64,000 nt of DNA from Sphingobium sp. (GTDB lineage Bacteria; Pseudomonadota; Alphaproteobacteria; Sphingomonadales; Sphingomonadaceae): assembly GCA_017744605.1 (NCBI GenBank), contig JAGIAZ010000001.1, positions 186,001-250,000 of the forward strand, in the 5' to 3' direction. The notes beneath the pieces are model-generated. The model worked only from the letters and a program-made list of their open reading frames with translations. It ran no database searches and had not been told where the DNA came from. How positions within the stretch are numbered: the stretch's first letter is position 1; each line of letters begins with the position of its first letter. Both the position numbers and the translations under genes were made by a program. Shown here one piece after another: positions 20,557-29,787 of this stretch.

Positions 20557-21363
20557 ATGGCTGATGCGGACGGCCTCTATTACGAGACGCACGGATCCGC
20601 CGACGCTCCCGTGTTGATATTGTCGCCAGGCCTGGCTGGATCGGCCACCCATTGGCGCTCCAACATTCCGGCCCTCGCCGAGCATTTCCAGGTCATCGCT
20701 TATGACCATCGCGGCATCGGCCGCAGCGACCGCGAGCCGCCGGGGCCCACCTCGGTCGAGGCCATGGCGCAGGACGTGATCGCGCTCATGGACGCGTTGG
20801 GGATCAACCATGTCCATTTCATGGGGCATGCGCTGGGCGGGCTCATCGGGCTGGCGTTGGCAATGCACGCACCGGATCGCGTGGGTCGGCTGGCGGTCGT
20901 CAACGGCTGGGGCCAACTCGATCCCTACACGGCGCGCTGCTTCGACGTGCACCTTGCGCTGCTCCGCGACAGCGGGCCCGAGGCCTATCTGCAGGCGCAG
21001 CCGATCTTCCTTTATCCGCCCGCCTGGACCTCGGCGAACCACCAGCGGCTGGAAGCCGAAGCGAACGAGGACCTCGTGCAGTTTCCCGGCCGTGCGACGG
21101 TCGAGAAGCGCATCGCGGCCCTGCGCGACTGGCATCCCGGCCCGGCTTTGGCCGAGATCGAGCTGCCCGTGCTGGTGTTCGCCACCGCCGACGACGCCCT
21201 CGTGCCCAGCCATGTGTCACGGGGCCTTTGCGACCTGCTGCCGCAAGGCCGCCGCATGGTTCTGCCGAGCGGCGGTCATGCCTGCAATATCACCGAGCCG
21301 GAGCAATTCGCGGCCAATGTCCTGCCATGGCTGCGCAGTGAGGATGAAGGGCGCGAGATCTAG
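20557..21363 (+). CDS. rutD: RutD-like alpha/beta hydrolase
   Basis: 268 aa alpha/beta hydrolase whose pattern matches RutD of the pyrimidine-degradation pathway: GHALGG elbow, VNGWGQLDPYTARCFDVHLALL, EAYLQAQPIFLYP and the C-terminal GGHACNITEPEQF with the catalytic His. RutD assists hydrolysis of aminoacrylate/carbamate intermediates to malonic semialdehyde. As in the enterobacterial protein recalled from memory, the elbow has Ala where most hydrolases have the Ser nucleophile. No other rut genes are in the window, so the role here is inferred. ATG at 20557; parE follows 70 bp later. Confidence 0.78.
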   Translation: MADADGLYYETHGSADAPVLILSPGLAGSATHWRSNIPALAEHFQVIAYDHRGIGRSDREPPGPTSVEAMAQDVIALMDALGINHVHFMGHALGGLIGLALAMHAPDRVGRLAVVNGWGQLDPYTARCFDVHLALLRDSGPEAYLQAQPIFLYPPAWTSANHQRLEAEANEDLVQFPGRATVEKRIAALRDWHPGPALAEIELPVLVFATADDALVPSHVSRGLCDLLPQGRRMVLPSGGHACNITEPEQFAANVLPWLRSEDEGREI

Positions 21364-21433
21364 CTTCGACCACGACTTTGCAGGCAGATGTCTCCGCTTG
21401 CGCGGGTGACTCCCCTGCCCTTATAGCTCGGCC

Positions 21434-23413
21434 ATGTCCGACGATCTCTTTGCCGGCGGGAAGCCCGGCAGCGCCCAATCCTACGATGCATCCGCGATCG
21501 AAGTGCTGGAGGGCCTGGAACCGGTCCGGCGCCGGCCGGGCATGTATATCGGCGGCACGGACGAGCGCGCGCTGCACCACCTCGCTTCCGAAGTGCTCGA
21601 CAATGCCATGGACGAAGCCGTCGCAGGCTATGCCACGCGCATCGAGGTGACGCTGGAGACGGGCAATCGCCTGACGATCACGGACAACGGCCGCGGCATT
21701 CCGGTCGACATGCATCCCAAATATCCCGACAAGTCGGCGCTCGAGGTCATCTTCACGATGCTCCACTCGGGCGGCAAATTCTCCGGCAAGGCCTATGAAA
21801 CCTCGGGCGGTCTGCACGGCGTGGGCGTCAGCGTCGTCAATGCGCTGTCGATGGACACGAGCGTCGAGGTGGCGCTCAACCGCGAACTCTATCGCCAGCG
21901 CTTCTCACGCGGGCTTCCGCAAGGATCGCTGGAGAAAGTGGGCGGCGCACCCAACCGGCGCGGCACGACGGTCAGCTTCGTGCCGGACCCTGAGATTTTC
22001 GGCGAACTCACCTTCAAGCCCGCGCGGCTGCACCGGCTGGCGCGCTCCAAGGCCTATCTCTACGCCGGCGTCGAGATCCGCTGGAAATGCGATCCCTCGA
22101 TCATCGCCGACGAGACACCGGCCGAAGCGGTCTTCCAGTTTCCCGGCGGTCTCTCCGACCATCTGAAGGAACAGCTCGGCACGCGCGAATGCGCGACCAT
22201 CGACTTCTTCTCGGGCACGCAAGACTTCGCCGAGAGTGCCGGCCGCGTCGAGTGGGCCGTCGCCTGGCCTTTATGGTCGGACGGGTCGACCAGCTGGTAC
22301 TGCAACACCATTCCCACGCCCGACGGCGGCACACACGAAGCGGGGCTCCGGGCTGCACTGACCAAGGGCATTCGCGCATTCGGCGACCTCATCGGCCAGA
22401 AGAAGGCCAAGGATATCCAGGCCGAGGACGTCATGAACGGCGTCGAGCTGATGCTGAGCGTCTTCATCCGCGAACCGCAGTTCCAGAGCCAAACCAAGGA
22501 CCGCCTCACCTCGCCCGAAGCCGCACGTCTCGTCGAAAATGCCGTGCGCGACCATTTCGATCATTTCCTCGCGGACAATATGGACCGCGGCAAGGCGCTG
22601 ATCGGCTATGTGCTGGAGCGCATGGACGAGCGCCTGCGCCGCAAGCAGGAAAAGGAAATCAAGCGCAAGACCGCGACAAGCGGCCGCAAGCTCCGCCTGC
22701 CGGGCAAGCTCACCGATTGCTCGTCGGATGACCCCGAAGGCACGGAACTGTTCATCGTCGAAGGCGACAGCGCTGGTGGATCGGCCAAGCAGGCGCGCGA
22801 CCGCAAGACGCAGGCGATCCTTCCGATCCGCGGCAAGATCCTCAACGTCGCCTCAGCAACCTCTGCCAAGATATTGGCAAACCAGGAAATTGCCGATCTC
22901 ATCCTGGCCATGGGCTGCGGGACGCGCAAGGACTGCAATCCCGACAATCTGCGCTATGAGCGCATCGTCATCATGACCGACGCCGACGTGGACGGCGCGC
23001 ATATCGCGACGCTGCTGATGACCTTCTTCTTCCAGGAGATGCCGGACCTCGTCCGGCGCGGCCATCTCTATCTCGCCCAGCCTCCGCTCTATCGCCTCGT
23101 GACCGGCGGCAAGAGCGTCTACGCCGCCAATGACGAAGCGCGGATTGCGCTGCTCGAGGGCGAACTCAAGGGCAAGAAGGTCGAGGTCAGCCGCTTCAAG
23201 GGCCTCGGCGAAATGAACCCGCAGCAGCTGCGCGAGACGACCATGGACCCGAAGGTGCGCAGCCTGATCCGCGTCACCCTGCCCGCCGACTATGAGGACC
23301 GCGCCGTAGTCAAGGATCTGGTCGACCGGCTGATGGGCACCAACCCGGCCCATCGCTTCGCCTTCATCCAGGAAAATGCCGCGCAGGTCGAGGAAGAGGC
23401 AATCGACGCCTGA
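21434..23413 (+). CDS. parE: DNA topoisomerase IV subunit B
   Basis: ATPase subunit of topoisomerase IV, needed for chromosome decatenation. 659 aa. The GHKL ATPase motifs are EVLDNAMDEAVAG, ITDNGRGIPVDMHP and GGLHGVGVSVVNALS. The TOPRIM metal-binding parts are VEGDSAGGSAKQARDR and MTDADVDGAHIATLLMTFF, and the C-terminus has RFKGLGEMNPQQLRETTM. The length and the absence of a GyrB-type insertion favour ParE. ATG at 21434. The partner parC is not in the window. Confidence 0.95.
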   Translation: MSDDLFAGGKPGSAQSYDASAIEVLEGLEPVRRRPGMYIGGTDERALHHLASEVLDNAMDEAVAGYATRIEVTLETGNRLTITDNGRGIPVDMHPKYPDKSALEVIFTMLHSGGKFSGKAYETSGGLHGVGVSVVNALSMDTSVEVALNRELYRQRFSRGLPQGSLEKVGGAPNRRGTTVSFVPDPEIFGELTFKPARLHRLARSKAYLYAGVEIRWKCDPSIIADETPAEAVFQFPGGLSDHLKEQLGTRECATIDFFSGTQDFAESAGRVEWAVAWPLWSDGSTSWYCNTIPTPDGGTHEAGLRAALTKGIRAFGDLIGQKKAKDIQAEDVMNGVELMLSVFIREPQFQSQTKDRLTSPEAARLVENAVRDHFDHFLADNMDRGKALIGYVLERMDERLRRKQEKEIKRKTATSGRKLRLPGKLTDCSSDDPEGTELFIVEGDSAGGSAKQARDRKTQAILPIRGKILNVASATSAKILANQEIADLILAMGCGTRKDCNPDNLRYERIVIMTDADVDGAHIATLLMTFFFQEMPDLVRRGHLYLAQPPLYRLVTGGKSVYAANDEARIALLEGELKGKKVEVSRFKGLGEMNPQQLRETTMDPKVRSLIRVTLPADYEDRAVVKDLVDRLMGTNPAHRFAFIQENAAQVEEEAIDA

Positions 23414-23658
23414 AGACGCTTTTCGAGCCGTCTCGCCGGCGGAAGTTCACAAAGGTAACGCCACGCAACCGTCACCTTCGGGGTTTCCCTTTAACCGAAT
23501 GCCGGACACAGAGGATCGACCGGCGGCATGATATTTCAACTGAGAATGAACCATGCCGGAATCATGACATGACGCGACGCCGGTAGGACGGCGGAAAAAG
23601 CGGATCGTCCGGATGCGACGCCATAGCAGATTAAGCACGGCTGGTTTAATGATGCAAA

Positions 23659-23982
23659 ATGCAAACCCCACTCGCAGATTGGCCAGCCGGGCTATGCCGG
23701 GAAATCGCAGCCATCGAAACGGCATCAATCATGGCTTGTCTTGGACAGAGACTGACGTTTGAAAAGGATCGCGACGATCTCGACGCCTTTTCTGCTGCGA
23801 TTTTTACGATTGATGACACCCGTTTCGCGCTCCAACTGTATGATCGAGTCCCTACCGGGAACTTCACGCTTATCGTTTCGGACGATGCGTTTGACGATCA
23901 AGCTCGCCTCAATACCTTTTTGAATTGGAGCGGTGTGCCAGAGAGCGCTGTGGTGTGGCGCCTTCTGGAAGGCCGGGAATGA
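23659..23982 (+). CDS. Hypothetical protein
   Basis: 107 aa, product not recognised. It is predicted soluble: an acidic, mixed alpha/beta sequence with [31 protein letters not shown] in the middle and [24 protein letters not shown] at the end. Base composition is less GC-rich than the neighbours, and the upstream 245 bp is also AT-richer. No clear ribosome site precedes ATG 23659. It could be an acquired orphan; convergent with the sigma-54 activator. Confidence 0.5.
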   Translation: MQTPLADWPAGLCREIAAIETASIMACLGQRLTFEKDRDDLDAFSAAIFTIDDTRFALQLYDRVPTGNFTLIVSDDAFDDQARLNTFLNWSGVPESAVVWRLLEGRE

Positions 23983-24021
23983 CTGCGCCCCACCCCATTC
24001 CCGACATTCTCTGCGGCCTGA

Positions 24022-25470
24022 TCAAGCCGCCGTCTCGATCCCCAGTTCCGCGAGTTTGCGGTAGAGAGTCGAGCGACCGATGCCGAGGCGGCGGGCCACT
24101 TCCGTCATACGGCCGCGATAATGGCCGATGGCGAGGCGGATGACGTCGGCTTCGATGTCCGAGAGCGAACGGAGATGCCCGTTCGTCTCGTAGAGCGTGA
24201 CCCCGATGCCGTTTTCCTGGGCATTGCGCACGATCGGCGTTTGCGGTGCCTTCGGGCGCGGATCGGTGCGGCCATAGAGCTCGTCGGAGAGCTGCGGGAA
24301 ATCGGTGGGCGTGAGCGCATCGCCCTCGCACAGCACGGCGGCGCGGAACAGCGTATTGTGGAGCTGGCGGACATTGCCCGGCCAGTCGTGGCGCATGAGC
24401 AGACCGATGGCCTCGCTGGTGACGCCCAGACTGCGCATGCCGGGCTGGGCGCTGATGCGATCGAGCAGATGGCGCGCCAATGCGGGCACGTCGCCGCTGC
24501 GATCCCGAAGCGGCGGAATGGTCAGCTGCACGACGTTGAGGCGGTAATAGAGATCCTCGCGGAAGCGGCCGGCCTCGACCTCGTCGATCAGGCGCTTGTT
24601 GGTCGCCGCGACGACGCGGACATCGACCTGCACCGGCATGCGGCCGCCGACGGGCTGGATCTCGCCTTCCTGCAGGACGCGAAGCAGCTTGACCTGCGCA
24701 TCGAGGGGCAGTTCGCTGATCTCGTCGAGGAAGATGGTGCCGCCATTGGCGGTCATGAACTTGCCGACATGACGATCGAACGCACCAGTGAAGGCGCCCC
24801 GCTCATGGCCGAACAGATCGCTCTCGACCAGGTTCGGCGGGATCGCCCCGCAATTGACGGTGAGCATCGGCATGCGGGCGCGGGGAGAGGCGGTGTGGAT
24901 CGCGTGGGCGATCACTTCCTTGCCGACACCGCTTTCGCCCTCGATAAGGATGGGTACGCGTGCACGCGCCGCCTTGGCGGCGATGGCCAGCGCGGCGCGG
25001 AAGGTCGGCGACGATCCGACGATCTCGTCGAAGCCGAGCGGGGCGCGAATCTTTTCGGTGAGCGGGCGCAGTTCGCCCCGGTCTCGCGGGCTCGACAGCA
25101 CGGACTGGAGCGCGGCGAGGAAATTTTCGGGCGCGATCGGCTTGATAAGGAAATCGAAGGCGCCAGCACGCATCGCCTCGACGGCCAGGGCAGCGCTGCC
25201 ATTGGCGGTCAGCACGAGCACGGGCAGCTTCGGGCGCTTGTCGTGAATTGCGCGAATCAGGGCGGTGGCTTCGAGACCCGGCGTCCAGTCGTCGATGATG
25301 ACGGCGGCAAGGCGCAGCCCCTCGCGCGTGTCGAGCATGGTCAGCGCATCGTCGGCGTTATTGGCGCAAATGCTCCTCCAACCGGCACGCGAGGCCAGCG
25401 CCATGTTCAGGCGGCGCTGCGCAGGCTCGTCGTCGACCAGCATGAGAAGGGGCGTATCGGCGTCACTCAT
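24022..25470 (-). CDS. NtrC-family sigma-54-dependent response regulator
   Basis: 482 aa activator for sigma-54 promoters. The receiver domain (residues 1-125) has acidic pair D13-D14, phospho-acceptor D60 and K110. The AAA+ domain has Walker A GESGVGKE at 178-185, the sigma-54-contacting GAFTGA at 225-230, and Walker B GGTIFLDE at 243-250. A C-terminal Fis-type helix-turn-helix ([23 protein letters not shown]) ends the protein. No histidine kinase gene adjoins it, so the sensor is elsewhere. Start ATG at 25470; divergent from the oxidase subunit IV/pnt operon with 209 bp between. Confidence 0.94.
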   Translation of the reverse strand: MSDADTPLLMLVDDEPAQRRLNMALASRAGWRSICANNADDALTMLDTREGLRLAAVIIDDWTPGLEATALIRAIHDKRPKLPVLVLTANGSAALAVEAMRAGAFDFLIKPIAPENFLAALQSVLSSPRDRGELRPLTEKIRAPLGFDEIVGSSPTFRAALAIAAKAARARVPILIEGESGVGKEVIAHAIHTASPRARMPMLTVNCGAIPPNLVESDLFGHERGAFTGAFDRHVGKFMTANGGTIFLDEISELPLDAQVKLLRVLQEGEIQPVGGRMPVQVDVRVVAATNKRLIDEVEAGRFREDLYYRLNVVQLTIPPLRDRSGDVPALARHLLDRISAQPGMRSLGVTSEAIGLLMRHDWPGNVRQLHNTLFRAAVLCEGDALTPTDFPQLSDELYGRTDPRPKAPQTPIVRNAQENGIGVTLYETNGHLRSLSDIEADVIRLAIGHYRGRMTEVARRLGIGRSTLYRKLAELGIETAA

Positions 25471-25679
25471 TGAAAATATGTCCTGCTAGTCCGCGACGCG
25501 GGAATAGACCAACGGGGTAAAGAGGCCCTTAAACCCTGTGCCATTCGTGCCGCCGCGGGACGAAAAAGACCTGCTTTGGATCGAACGAGCGGCCTGTCCG
25601 TCTTCATCCACCAAAAATCGGGACAGCGGCGGAGGCGGGCTTGAGGGGCGCGCACCTTGCCGCTAGACAGGGCTCAAGC

Positions 25680-25826
25680 ATGACAAAGGGGCCTGAACAC
25701 ATGGTGCACGACGAAGAGATTGTTGCCGCTCGCTCGACCTTCAAAGGATTCGTGTCGCTGATGACATGGGGGACGATCGGCAGTGCGATCGTGGCTTTCC
25801 TGGTCATCCTGCTCATCTCGAAATAA
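25680..25826 (+). CDS. aa3-type cytochrome c oxidase subunit IV (small)
   Basis: 48 aa. The COX4_pro_2 pattern is visible: a hydrophilic head with FKGFVSLMTWGTIGSAIVAFLVILL, a single C-terminal membrane helix. It is thought to be an accessory subunit of the aa3 oxidase in alphaproteobacteria. ATG 25680 has AGGG seven nt upstream, and ATG 25701 (MVHDEE) is an equally plausible start. It lies 21 bp before pntAA on the same strand, an arrangement common in alphaproteobacteria, so the two are probably co-transcribed. Confidence 0.85.
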   Translation: MTKGPEHMVHDEEIVAARSTFKGFVSLMTWGTIGSAIVAFLVILLISK

Positions 25827-25847
25827 CGGCCCCTTCCGGTCACAGCC

Positions 25848-26987
25848 GTGAAGATCGCGGTCCTTAGAGAAACAGCGCCTGGCGAGAAGCGGGTCGCCGC
25901 GTCCGCCGAGACGGTGCGCAAGTTCATCGGGCTTGGCGCGGAGGTCGCGGTCGAATCCGGCGCGGGGTTGACGGCCAGCGTCAGCGATGCAGATTTCGAG
26001 GCGGCGGGCGCCAGCATCGGCACACGCGCGGCGGTCCTGAAGGACGCCGGCATCGTCCTTTGCGTGCAGGGCCCCGATCCGGCGGCCCTCAAGGGCGCCA
26101 AGACCGGCGCACTGGTCGTCGGCGGGCTCAATCCGTTCGGTGCCGGAGAAAATGGGCGCGCCAGGGTCGATGCCTATGCGGCGGCGGGCGTGGAAGCGCT
26201 GGCGATGGAGTTCATGCCGCGCATCACGCGTGCGCAGTCGATGGACATATTGTCCTCCCAGTCGAATCTCTCGGGCTACAAGGCCGTTCTCGACGCCGCC
26301 GCCGAATATGGCCGCGCTTTTCCGATGATGATGACCGCGGCCGGCACCGTGTCGGCCGCACGCGTCTTCATCATGGGCGTCGGCGTCGCGGGCCTGCAGG
26401 CGATCGCGACTGCGCGGCGCCTGGGCGCCCAGGTGAGCGCGACCGACGTGCGCGCGGCCACCAGGGAGCAGATCGAATCGCTCGGCGCAAAGCCGATCTT
26501 CGTCGAGGCCGTGAAGGGTATCGAAGGCGAAGGCACCGGCGGCTATGCGACGGAAATGTCGCCTGAATATCAAAAGGCCCAGGCCGAGCTGGTTTCCAGC
26601 CACATCGCCAAGCAGGACATCGTGATCACCACCGCGCTGATCCCCGGCCGCGCAGCGCCGCGCCTGATCAGCGATGCACAGATCGCCACGATGAAACCCG
26701 GCAGCGTGATCGTCGACCTCGCCGTCGAGCAAGGCGGCAATGTCGAGGGCGCGGTTGCGGGCGAGGTCGTCGAGAAGCATGGCGTCAAGATCGTCGGCCA
26801 CAAGAATGTGCCGAGCCGTCTCGCCGCCGACACGTCGGCGCTCTTCGCACGCAACCTGTTCAACTTCCTCTCGGCCTATTGGGACAAGGATGCGGGCGCG
26901 CCGGTCCTTCCCGATGACGACGAGATCGTGAAAGGCATCCGCCTCACCAAGGACGGCAAGGTCGTCAACGAGAGGCTGCTGGGGTGA
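25848..26987 (+). CDS. pntAA: NAD(P) transhydrogenase subunit alpha part 1
   Basis: 379 aa NAD(H)-binding domain I of proton-translocating transhydrogenase, which makes NADPH from NADH using the proton gradient. It has the alanine-dehydrogenase-like start KIAVLRETAPGEKRVAASAETV, the Rossmann motif IMGVGVAGLQAIATARRLGAQVSATDVR (about residues 170-195), and the mobile-loop region around GYATEMSPEYQKAQ. The start is GTG at 25848. The C-terminus is soluble; the membrane part is encoded separately in pntAB, 1.07 kb downstream after two VOC genes. Confidence 0.95.
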   Translation: MKIAVLRETAPGEKRVAASAETVRKFIGLGAEVAVESGAGLTASVSDADFEAAGASIGTRAAVLKDAGIVLCVQGPDPAALKGAKTGALVVGGLNPFGAGENGRARVDAYAAAGVEALAMEFMPRITRAQSMDILSSQSNLSGYKAVLDAAAEYGRAFPMMMTAAGTVSAARVFIMGVGVAGLQAIATARRLGAQVSATDVRAATREQIESLGAKPIFVEAVKGIEGEGTGGYATEMSPEYQKAQAELVSSHIAKQDIVITTALIPGRAAPRLISDAQIATMKPGSVIVDLAVEQGGNVEGAVAGEVVEKHGVKIVGHKNVPSRLAADTSALFARNLFNFLSAYWDKDAGAPVLPDDDEIVKGIRLTKDGKVVNERLLG

Positions 26988-27039
26988 GCATGGTTCTTCC
27001 CCATGTCCCGCATGGGAAGGAACTCAAGGAGTCCATCGA

Positions 27040-27519
27040 ATGAAATCCGTGTTTCTGCCCCTCGGCCTGATTGCCGCTTCTGCCCTCGCCGCGCCCGCCC
27101 TCGCCCAGCCCGCCGTCCCCTCCCTCCAGCACTATATGCTCGGCATGTCGGTCGGAGACATCGACAAGATGACGACATGGTATGGCGATATGCTCGGCTT
27201 CAAGGTCGCCAAGGAGTTGGCCATGGGCCAAGGCGGCAAGTTGCGATTCCTCGAAAATGGCAATGAACGCATCGAGATGGTCTATGCGCCGGGATCGAAG
27301 CCCGGCGAGCAGAAGCCCTTGCCGCCCGCTGCCGCCATCCAGGGCTATGTGCAGCTCACCATGGAAGTGCCGGATCTCGACGCGGCCCGGGCCGCTCTGG
27401 CCGCCAAGGGCGCGGCGCCCAGCGCCATCACGCCGATTCCGCCGCTCGGCATCCGCGTCATCTTCATGCGCGATCCGGAAGGAAACATCGTCGAGCTGGT
27501 CCAGAAACTGAAGAATTGA
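27040..27519 (+). CDS. Exported VOC (glyoxalase-fold) protein, copy 1
   Basis: 159 aa with a signal peptide (MKSVFLPLGLIAASALAAPALAQP) followed by one vicinal-oxygen-chelate domain. That domain has HYMLGMSVGDIDKMTTWYGDMLGFKVAKE, QGYVQLTMEVPDLDAARAALAAKG and the terminal MRDPEGNIVELVQK. The usual metal ligands (His near the N-terminus, Glu at the end) are present. It lies between pntAA and pntAB, 52 nt after the former, with a small hairpin at 26996-27019 in the gap. Paralogous to the next gene. Substrate unknown; likely periplasmic. Confidence 0.88.
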   Translation: MKSVFLPLGLIAASALAAPALAQPAVPSLQHYMLGMSVGDIDKMTTWYGDMLGFKVAKELAMGQGGKLRFLENGNERIEMVYAPGSKPGEQKPLPPAAAIQGYVQLTMEVPDLDAARAALAAKGAAPSAITPIPPLGIRVIFMRDPEGNIVELVQKLKN

Positions 27520-27533
27520 ACGGAGAGCATACC

Positions 27534-28037
27534 ATGAAGACGATCGCCCGCGCGCTGACCGCCGCCACCTTGGCCGCGCTGGGGAGCACGCTCATGGTCG
27601 CCGTACCCGCCGCGGCACAGACCCCCGCCCTCAAGCATTTCATGGTTGCCGTCTCCGTCAAGGACCTGAAGGCCGAGACCGACTTCTATGTCGGCAAGCT
27701 AGGGTTCAAGCTGGTCAAGGATGTCAGCGTGGGCGGCGGCCGTGTCTCCTTCCGCTGGCTCGAGCTCGGCAATGAGCGGCTGGAGCTGATCCACTCGCCC
27801 ACCGCCGTCGACAGCAATCCGGTCCGCGCCAAGCCGACGGCCCATGCCGGTCTCCACGGCTATACCCATTTCACGATGGAAACGACCAACCTCGAGGCGA
27901 CCAGGAAGGCGCTGCTCGCCAAGGGCGTGACGCTTGCGGTGGATACCACCGAGGTGAAGGATCTCGGGATCAAGGCGATCTATGTGACTGATCCGGAGGG
28001 TAACGCCGTCGAGATCATCCAGCGCGTTACCAAGTAA
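27534..28037 (+). CDS. Exported VOC (glyoxalase-fold) protein, copy 2
   Basis: 167 aa from ATG 27534, preceded by GGAGAG at the right distance. The signal peptide ends at VAVPAAAQ, then one VOC domain: KHFMVAVSVKDLKAETDFYVGKLGFKLVKD, ERLELIHSP, GYTHFTMETTNLEATRKALLAKG and TDPEGNAVEIIQRV. It is clearly paralogous to the preceding gene (same layout, many shared positions), so a tandem duplication. It is 14 nt after copy 1 and 23 nt before pntAB. Why an exported VOC pair sits inside the transhydrogenase operon is unknown. Confidence 0.88.
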   Translation: MKTIARALTAATLAALGSTLMVAVPAAAQTPALKHFMVAVSVKDLKAETDFYVGKLGFKLVKDVSVGGGRVSFRWLELGNERLELIHSPTAVDSNPVRAKPTAHAGLHGYTHFTMETTNLEATRKALLAKGVTLAVDTTEVKDLGIKAIYVTDPEGNAVEIIQRVTK

Positions 28038-28060
28038 AGGCATCCGGACAGGGGACCGAC

Positions 28061-28345
28061 ATGGATTTCATCGCCATCCTCTCCATCTTCGTGCTGGCCT
28101 GCTTCGTGGGCTATTATGTCGTCTGGTCGGTGACGCCGGCGCTGCACACGCCGCTCATGGCCGTCACCAACGCGATCAGCTCGGTCATCATCGTCGGCGC
28201 GCTGATCGCGGCGGCCGAGGCGGAGAACCCGATCGCGCACTGGCTCGGGCTGGGTGGGGTCGTGCTCGCGTCGATCAACATCTTCGGCGGGTTCGCAGTC
28301 ACCGAGCGGATGCTGGCGATGTACAAGAAGAAGGAGCGCAAGTGA
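28061..28345 (+). CDS. pntAB: NAD(P) transhydrogenase subunit alpha part 2
   Basis: 94 aa membrane subunit, three hydrophobic helices: FIAILSIFVLACFVGYYVVWSV, VTNAISSVIIVGALIAAA and LGLGGVVLASINIFGGFAVTERML, ending YKKKERK. The VTPALHTPLMAVTNAIS stretch is the conserved proton-channel segment. It forms the membrane domain together with pntB. The stop overlaps the pntB start by one base (TGATG). Confidence 0.95.
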   Translation: MDFIAILSIFVLACFVGYYVVWSVTPALHTPLMAVTNAISSVIIVGALIAAAEAENPIAHWLGLGGVVLASINIFGGFAVTERMLAMYKKKERK

Positions 28346-29787
28346 TGGCAGGCGCCCCCACGGAAGGTCTTGCCGTCAGCCCGCTCGTCGCCTTCGCCTA
28401 TCTGGTCTCGGGCGTCCTGTTCATCCTCGCGCTGCGCGGCCTCTCCAGCCCGGAAAGCAGCCGGCGCGGCAATCGGCTCGGCATGCTCGGCATGCTCATC
28501 GCCGTCGGCACGACCATGGCGACACACGATGCCGTCGCGCTGCCCGAGCTTGGCGGGGCGATCCTGATCGGCGGCGTCATCGGCTTCTTCGTGGCGCGCA
28601 AGATCGCCATGACGGCCATGCCGCAGCTGGTCGCGGCCTTCCACAGCCTGGTCGGTCTTGCGGCGGTGGTGGTGGGCGCGGCGGCCTATCTCAACCCGGA
28701 TTCGTTCGGCATTCTCGATGCCGCCACGCAGCAGATCCACCATGCAAGCCGCATCGAGCTGGGTCTCGGCGTCGCGATCGGCGCCATCACCTTCTCGGGA
28801 TCGGTGATCGCGTTCCTCAAGCTCAACGGCAACATGTCGGGCAAGCCGATCCTGCTGCCGCTGCGTCATGTCATCAACCTGGGCACGCTCCTCGCCATAT
28901 TAGGCCTCATCGGTTGGTTCTATGCCCTCCCCGCACCGACCGACGTGCCGTGGCTGTTCTGGACCGTGGTCGCCCTCTCCTTCCTGATCGGCTTCCTGCT
29001 CATCATCCCGATCGGCGGCGCGGACATGCCCGTGGTGGTCTCGATGCTGAACAGCTATTCGGGCTGGGCGGCCGCAGCGATGGGCTTCACGCTGCAGAAC
29101 ACCGCGATGATCATCACCGGCGCGCTGGTCGGCTCCTCCGGCGCGATCCTCAGCTACATCATGTGCAAGGCCATGAACCGCGGCTTCCTGGCGGTGATCG
29201 CCGGCGGTTTCGGCGCCGAGACCGCGGCAGGCGGTGGCGAGGCCAAGGAACAGCGCCCCTGGAAGCGCGGCTCGGCCGAGGACGCCGCCTTCCTCATGAA
29301 GCAGGCCGACAGCGTCATCATCGTGCCCGGCTACGGCATGGCGGTCTCCCAGGCCCAGCATGCGCTGCGCGAGATGGCGGACATGCTCAAGGCCGAGGGC
29401 GTCAGCGTCAAATATGCCATTCACCCCGTCGCCGGACGCATGCCGGGCCATATGAACGTGCTGCTCGCCGAAGCGAATGTGCCCTATGACGAAGTGTTCG
29501 AACTGGAAGACATCAACAGCAGCTTCGCGCAGACCGACGTCGCCTTCGTGATCGGCGCCAATGATGTCACCAACCCGGCCGCCAAGACCGACAAGACATC
29601 ACCCATTTACGGCATGCCGATCCTTGATGTCGGTAACGCCAAGACAGTGCTGTTCGTGAAGCGCTCCATGGGTGGCGTAGGCTATGCCGGTGTCGATAAT
29701 GACGTTTTTTATCAGGATAATACGATGATGCTGCTGGCTGACGCCAAGAAAATGGTCGAGGAAATCGTGAAAGCACTGGGTCACTGA
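28345..29787 (+). CDS. pntB: NAD(P) transhydrogenase subunit beta
   Basis: 480 aa. The N-terminal 260 residues form about nine membrane helices of the proton channel. The C-terminal NADP(H)-binding domain III carries VPGYGMAVSQAQHALREM, HPVAGRMPGHMNVLLAEANVPYDEV, FVIGANDVTNPAA and SMGGVGYAGVDNDVF. ATG 28345 has AAGGAGCG upstream and fits better than the GTG one codon earlier. The stop overlaps the racemase ATG by one base, so the latter is in the same operon. Confidence 0.96.
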   Translation: MAGAPTEGLAVSPLVAFAYLVSGVLFILALRGLSSPESSRRGNRLGMLGMLIAVGTTMATHDAVALPELGGAILIGGVIGFFVARKIAMTAMPQLVAAFHSLVGLAAVVVGAAAYLNPDSFGILDAATQQIHHASRIELGLGVAIGAITFSGSVIAFLKLNGNMSGKPILLPLRHVINLGTLLAILGLIGWFYALPAPTDVPWLFWTVVALSFLIGFLLIIPIGGADMPVVVSMLNSYSGWAAAAMGFTLQNTAMIITGALVGSSGAILSYIMCKAMNRGFLAVIAGGFGAETAAGGGEAKEQRPWKRGSAEDAAFLMKQADSVIIVPGYGMAVSQAQHALREMADMLKAEGVSVKYAIHPVAGRMPGHMNVLLAEANVPYDEVFELEDINSSFAQTDVAFVIGANDVTNPAAKTDKTSPIYGMPILDVGNAKTVLFVKRSMGGVGYAGVDNDVFYQDNTMMLLADAKKMVEEIVKALGH

